A DNA stretch of 8,512 nucleotides, from NCBI GenBank assembly GCA_964435475.1, contig CAYSZB010000086.1:1-8512 (forward strand), in the 5' to 3' direction. Shown one piece after another: positions 5,489 through 8,512 of this stretch; the first letter of the stretch is position 1; each line of letters opens with the position of its first letter. Made by a program: the position numbers and the translations under genes. This DNA comes from CAYSZB01 sp964435475. Lineage in GTDB: Bacteria > Chloroflexota > Anaerolineae > Anaerolineales > Anaerolineaceae. The notes beneath the pieces were generated by a model that was not told where the DNA came from, searched no databases, and was given only the letters and a program-made list of their open reading frames with translations.

Positions 5489-7075
5489 ATGACTCAAGCA
5501 GCATCGTTCAAACTCACCTATTCCACGATGTTTGATTTTCCTGAAGAACTAAACAGACGTTATTCCGAAGCGCTCATAAAGGTTAAAGCCAATTTTGGCA
5601 AAGAATACCCGATGATCATAGACGGAAAAGAACGCTTTACTTCTGAGAAGCATAAGGCAACATCCCCGATCAATACCGAGTGGCATCTGGCAACTTTCCA
5701 GAAGGGCAATGCCCTGGACGCCGCAGATGCGATCCAGGCAGCCAGGCGGGCTTTCCCGGCCTGGAGTCATATGCACTGGGATGAGCGGGTATATTTGATG
5801 CGCAAGGTTGCTGACATGATCGATCAGCGCATTTACGAGATCGGCTGCGTGATGAGCCTTGAGGTGGGCAAGAGCCGCATGGAAGCCCTGGGAGATGCTG
5901 CGGAAACTGCTGACCTGATCCGCTACGCCTGTGACCAGATGGAAGCAAATCATGGCTATGTCCGGCAGATGGGCACAGACCCGGTCAAAGGGTTGGAATC
6001 AACCAATCAATCGATCTTAAGACCTTATGGGGTCTGGTTGGTGATCAGCCCGTTCAACTACCCGGCAGCATTAACTGGTGGCCCCTCCGGGGCGGCGCTT
6101 GTGGCCGGCAACACGCTGGTGATCAAACCAGCCACGAACACATCCTGGACGCCTTTTCTCCTGATGGAATGCATGCAGAAAGCGGGGATCCCTGACGGGG
6201 TGGTCAATTTTGTCACCGGTCCGGGTTCTTCGTTGGGAAAAGCACTGATCGAAAGTCCTGAGATTGATGGACTGACGTTTACCGGCTCATATGACGTGGG
6301 TATGAATATCCACCGCACATTTGCCCAGGGGCGTTATATCCGCCCGGCGATCCTTGAAATGGGCGGCAAGAACCCGGCGATCATCTCGCGGCATGCCAAC
6401 CTGGATGATGCTGCATTGGGGGCAGTACGCTCGGCATTTGGCTTGCAGGGGCAGAAATGTTCCGCCTGTTCACGGGTTTTTGTGGAACGGCCTGTATATG
6501 ATGCCATACTTGACCGCATGACAGCGATCACAGACAAACTGGTCATTGGCAACCCGACCGAGGAGGGCGTTTACATGGGACCGGTGATTGATAAGGGGTC
6601 TTATCATGATTATGAACAGTTCACCAATGAACTGCGCCAGGCGGGCGAGGTGCTTACGGGCGGGAAAATGCTGACCGAAGGTGAACTGGGCAAGGGTTAT
6701 TACTGTGCGCCAACCATCGTAAGCGATGTTCCACTGGCTCACCCGTTGTGGAAACGTGAAATGTTCGTACCCATCCTGCTGGTCGCACCGGTTGATGACC
6801 TGCATGAGGCAATGCGGCTTGCCAATGATGTGGATTATGGCCTGACAGCTGGCTTTTACGGCACTGAAAGCGAAGTGGATTGGTTCTATGACCATATCCA
6901 GGCAGGTGTGACATATGCCAACCGCCCGCAGGGTGCCACAACCGGTGCCTGGCCGGGATTTCAGCCCTTTGGCGGAATGAAAGGCTCCGGGTCGACGGGT
7001 AAGAATTCCGGCGGACTGTATTACCTGCCGCTTTACATGCATGAGCAGATTCGCAACCACGTCCGAAGGATATAA
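5489..7075 (+). CDS. NAD(P)-dependent aldehyde dehydrogenase, 1-pyrroline-5-carboxylate dehydrogenase-like
   Basis: This 528-residue ALDH-superfamily enzyme should oxidise an aldehyde to its acid with NAD(P)+. The catalytic set is complete: Asn190 in ISPFNYP, the general base Glu290 in LEMGGKNP, and nucleophile Cys324 in GQKCSACSR, with the 34-residue Glu-Cys spacing usual for the family. GQKCSACSR and the N-terminal EYPMIIDGKER region are typical of RocA/PruA-type P5C (glutamate semialdehyde) dehydrogenases. The C-terminal substrate loop, however, reads GSGSTGKNSGG instead of the usual SGT-SKAGG, so glutamate semialdehyde is not assured as substrate. An AAGGAGGA site (5471-5478) lies 10 nt before the ATG. 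Two palindromes upstream suggest regulation. It begins a probable four-gene group with the small membrane protein and CoA-transferase subunits, suggesting that the acid product is activated to a CoA thioester. Confidence 0.9.
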   Translation: MTQAASFKLTYSTMFDFPEELNRRYSEALIKVKANFGKEYPMIIDGKERFTSEKHKATSPINTEWHLATFQKGNALDAADAIQAARRAFPAWSHMHWDERVYLMRKVADMIDQRIYEIGCVMSLEVGKSRMEALGDAAETADLIRYACDQMEANHGYVRQMGTDPVKGLESTNQSILRPYGVWLVISPFNYPAALTGGPSGAALVAGNTLVIKPATNTSWTPFLLMECMQKAGIPDGVVNFVTGPGSSLGKALIESPEIDGLTFTGSYDVGMNIHRTFAQGRYIRPAILEMGGKNPAIISRHANLDDAALGAVRSAFGLQGQKCSACSRVFVERPVYDAILDRMTAITDKLVIGNPTEEGVYMGPVIDKGSYHDYEQFTNELRQAGEVLTGGKMLTEGELGKGYYCAPTIVSDVPLAHPLWKREMFVPILLVAPVDDLHEAMRLANDVDYGLTAGFYGTESEVDWFYDHIQAGVTYANRPQGATTGAWPGFQPFGGMKGSGSTGKNSGGLYYLPLYMHEQIRNHVRRI

Positions 7076-7115
7076 ATAGATTCATATGATGGTGGCAGGA
7101 TAATGCGAGGAAACC

Positions 7116-7343
7116 ATGGAAAAAAGGCCCAGCCATGCCCTTTTTGGCTTAATTCTGATCATATCCAGCGTGATCATGATCTTAATAGCCGTGCTGATCA
7201 ACTCTTCCCTCGGGTCAACCGTTGGGTTCATTATTGTGGGTGGTCTCATACTGCTCCTGGGCATTGCTTTATGGCGTGGGGGAACGATTGATCCAAAAGA
7301 GCAGGGAAAAAATGACAATGATCAAGGTAAAGAAAAGAAATAA
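7116..7343 (+). CDS. Small two-helix membrane protein of unknown function
   Basis: I do not recognise this 75-residue protein. It has two hydrophobic helices (about 9-28 and 33-52) joined by a short loop, NSSLGSTVG. The N-terminus is basic (MEKRPSH) and the tail from about 56 is highly charged and rich in Lys, Asp, Gln and Gly, so both ends are probably cytoplasmic. GCGAGG (7105-7110) lies 5 nt ahead of the ATG. It sits 40 bp after the aldehyde dehydrogenase and 18 bp before the CoA-transferase gene, so it is probably co-transcribed with them. It could be a membrane anchor or accessory protein, but nothing in the sequence shows a specific role. Confidence 0.65.
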   Translation: MEKRPSHALFGLILIISSVIMILIAVLINSSLGSTVGFIIVGGLILLLGIALWRGGTIDPKEQGKNDNDQGKEKK

Positions 7344-7361
7344 CAGGAATAGTCTAAGAAT

Positions 7362-8270
7362 ATGACGACAAGTAAGCTTGTTTCACTGGAAACTGCAATC
7401 CATGAGTTCGTAAAAGATGGCGATTTGCTGTATGCGGCGGGTTTTACCCACCTGATACCCTATGCCGCCGGGCATGAGATCATCCGCCAGGGTAAAAAGG
7501 ACCTGGTTTTGGCGCGAGCCACACCCGACCTGATCTATGACCAGATGGTGGCGGCGGGTTGTGCACGCAAGGTGATCTTTTCTTATATTGGCAATCCCGG
7601 GGTGGGTTCTTTGCGCTGCATCCGCAGTGCCATTGAAGCGGGTAAGTTGGAATGGGAGGAATATTCCCACTTCAGCATGATCAGCCGCCTGCAGGCAGGT
7701 GCAACCGGACTGCCTTTCATGCCGATGAAACAGACCGGTGCGGTTGACCTCGAAAAAGCCAATCCATTATATAAACGGGTGATCAACCCATACAGTGGAG
7801 AAGAGGTGATCGTGGTTCCCCCCTTGCTGCCGGATGTCTCGATCGTGCATGTGCAGCGGGCTGACCGCCTGGGAAATGCTCATATCTGGGGCATCATTGG
7901 TGAGCAGCGCGAGGCAGCTTTTGCAGCCAAGCATGTGATCCTGACAGCTGAGGAGATCGTGGACGAGTCTGTCATCCGCTCCGACCCCAACCGTACCCTG
8001 ATCCCCGGTATGATCGTGGATGCGGTATGCCATGTGCCATATTGTGCGCACCCTTCCTATACCCAGGGCTATTATGATCGCGACAACGACTTTTACCTGA
8101 TGTGGGACAAGGTCAGCGAGGATGATCAGAAGGTGCAGGCTTACCTGGATGAATGGATATTTGGCTTGTCAGATCGTGAAGCCTACTGGCAAAAACTGGG
8201 TGTGACAGTACATGAGCGCTTGAAACCAAAACCGCGCTTGAGCCAGCCGGTGGATTATGGGAGGTATTAA
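7362..8270 (+). CDS. CoA-transferase family I, subunit A (glutaconate CoA-transferase alpha-like)
   Basis: This 302-residue protein is the alpha half of a two-subunit CoA-transferase that moves CoA between acyl-CoA and a free carboxylic acid. Recognisable family segments include VKDGDLLYAAGFTH (17-30), IRQGKKDL (41-48), the glycine-rich NPGVGS (78-83), EAGKLEWEEYSH (92-103), GLPFMP (116-121), PPLLPDVSIVHVQRAD (153-168), GNAHIWG (171-177) and PYCAHPS (227-233). They follow the order I recall for Acidaminococcus GctA (about 319 residues) and look closer to it than to the steroid-ring hydrolase IpdA. The catalytic Glu of this family lies on the beta subunit, encoded next. The ribosome binding site is weak: CAGGAA (7344-7349), 12 nt before the ATG. 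The substrate is uncertain, with glutaconate or another dicarboxylate only a family default. Confidence 0.87.
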   Translation: MTTSKLVSLETAIHEFVKDGDLLYAAGFTHLIPYAAGHEIIRQGKKDLVLARATPDLIYDQMVAAGCARKVIFSYIGNPGVGSLRCIRSAIEAGKLEWEEYSHFSMISRLQAGATGLPFMPMKQTGAVDLEKANPLYKRVINPYSGEEVIVVPPLLPDVSIVHVQRADRLGNAHIWGIIGEQREAAFAAKHVILTAEEIVDESVIRSDPNRTLIPGMIVDAVCHVPYCAHPSYTQGYYDRDNDFYLMWDKVSEDDQKVQAYLDEWIFGLSDREAYWQKLGVTVHERLKPKPRLSQPVDYGRY

Positions 8271-8271
8271 G

Positions 8272-8512
8272 ATGAACCCTGAAGCATACAATGCCACCGA
8301 GTTGATGATCATCAATGCCGCCCGCTTGTTAAAGGACGGCGACCAGGTGTTTGTGGGGGTGGGCATTCCCAACCTGGCATGCAACCTGGCACGGCGCACG
8401 CATGCACCCAACCTGCAAATGATCTATGAAGCCGGGGTGGTGGGCGCCCAACCGGAGCGCCTGCCGCTCTCGATAGGCGACCCGACGCTGGTAAGCGGCG
8501 CCACCTCCGTTT
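8272..8512 (+). CDS. CoA-transferase family I, subunit B (glutaconate CoA-transferase beta-like), 5' part
   Basis: The ATG at 8272 begins one base after the alpha-subunit stop, with GGGAGGT (8259-8265) 6 nt ahead, inside the alpha gene. Eighty codons are seen before the window ends; there is no stop, so the gene runs on to the right. The visible part has KDGDQVFVGVGIPNL (21-35), ARRTHAPNL (40-48) and IYEAGVVG (51-58). Glu53 matches the position of the catalytic Glu54 of Acidaminococcus GctB, which forms the glutamyl-CoA thioester, and LPLSIGDP (64-71) also fits GctB. Retention of this Glu argues for true transferase chemistry rather than the hydrolase activity of IpdB-type relatives. Its partner is certainly the upstream alpha subunit. 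Confidence 0.87.
   Translation, partial: MNPEAYNATELMIINAARLLKDGDQVFVGVGIPNLACNLARRTHAPNLQMIYEAGVVGAQPERLPLSIGDPTLVSGATSV

Overview
The window reads as a bacterial chromosomal segment from an anaerobe. All supported genes lie on the + strand and are tightly packed. Gene content includes a tungsten/molybdenum aldehyde ferredoxin oxidoreductase (AOR), a polyferredoxin and a glutaconate-type CoA-transferase. Together with moderate GC, this suits a fermentative or syntrophic lineage; the style recalls Chloroflexota (Anaerolineae). That placement is an impression from gene content, not a phylogenetic result.

Layout. Bases 1-248 are AT-rich and hold no convincing gene. They carry a near-perfect direct repeat, a 7-bp hairpin stem, a good intrinsic terminator (136-169) and a TATAAT box (213-218). 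A family-2 glycosyltransferase follows (249-1199, TTG start). A strong sigma-70-type promoter (1223-1251) then opens a compact operon: a four-cluster ferredoxin (1284-1676), an AOR (1687-3819), a ThiS/MoaD-like sulfur carrier ending in GG (3816-4013) and a ThiF/MoeB-like E1 enzyme (4016-4702). About 150 bp further on is a half-size, five-helix permease (4853-5347). The 141-bp gap after it contains two perfect palindromes that look like operator sites. Next comes a second gene group: a P5C-dehydrogenase-like aldehyde dehydrogenase (5489-7075), a two-helix small membrane protein (7116-7343), a GctA-like CoA-transferase alpha subunit (7362-8270) and the first 80 codons of its beta subunit (8272 to the window end).

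How the genes may work together. The first operon looks like a self-contained AOR unit: a catalytic subunit, an electron-transfer polyferredoxin, and a sulfur carrier with its activating enzyme, presumably for dithiolene sulfur in the tungstopterin/molybdopterin. It resembles the described aorABCDE arrangement of Aromatoleum, but no flavin/NADH subunit (AorC) gene is present between the catalytic and sulfur-carrier genes or elsewhere in the window. The second group pairs an NAD(P)-dependent aldehyde dehydrogenase with an acid-activating CoA-transferase, which gives a plausible aldehyde to acid to acyl-CoA route. The actual substrates cannot be read from the sequence. The points most worth checking are the missing AorC, the unusual metal-site residues of the AOR and the tandem palindromes before the aldehyde dehydrogenase.
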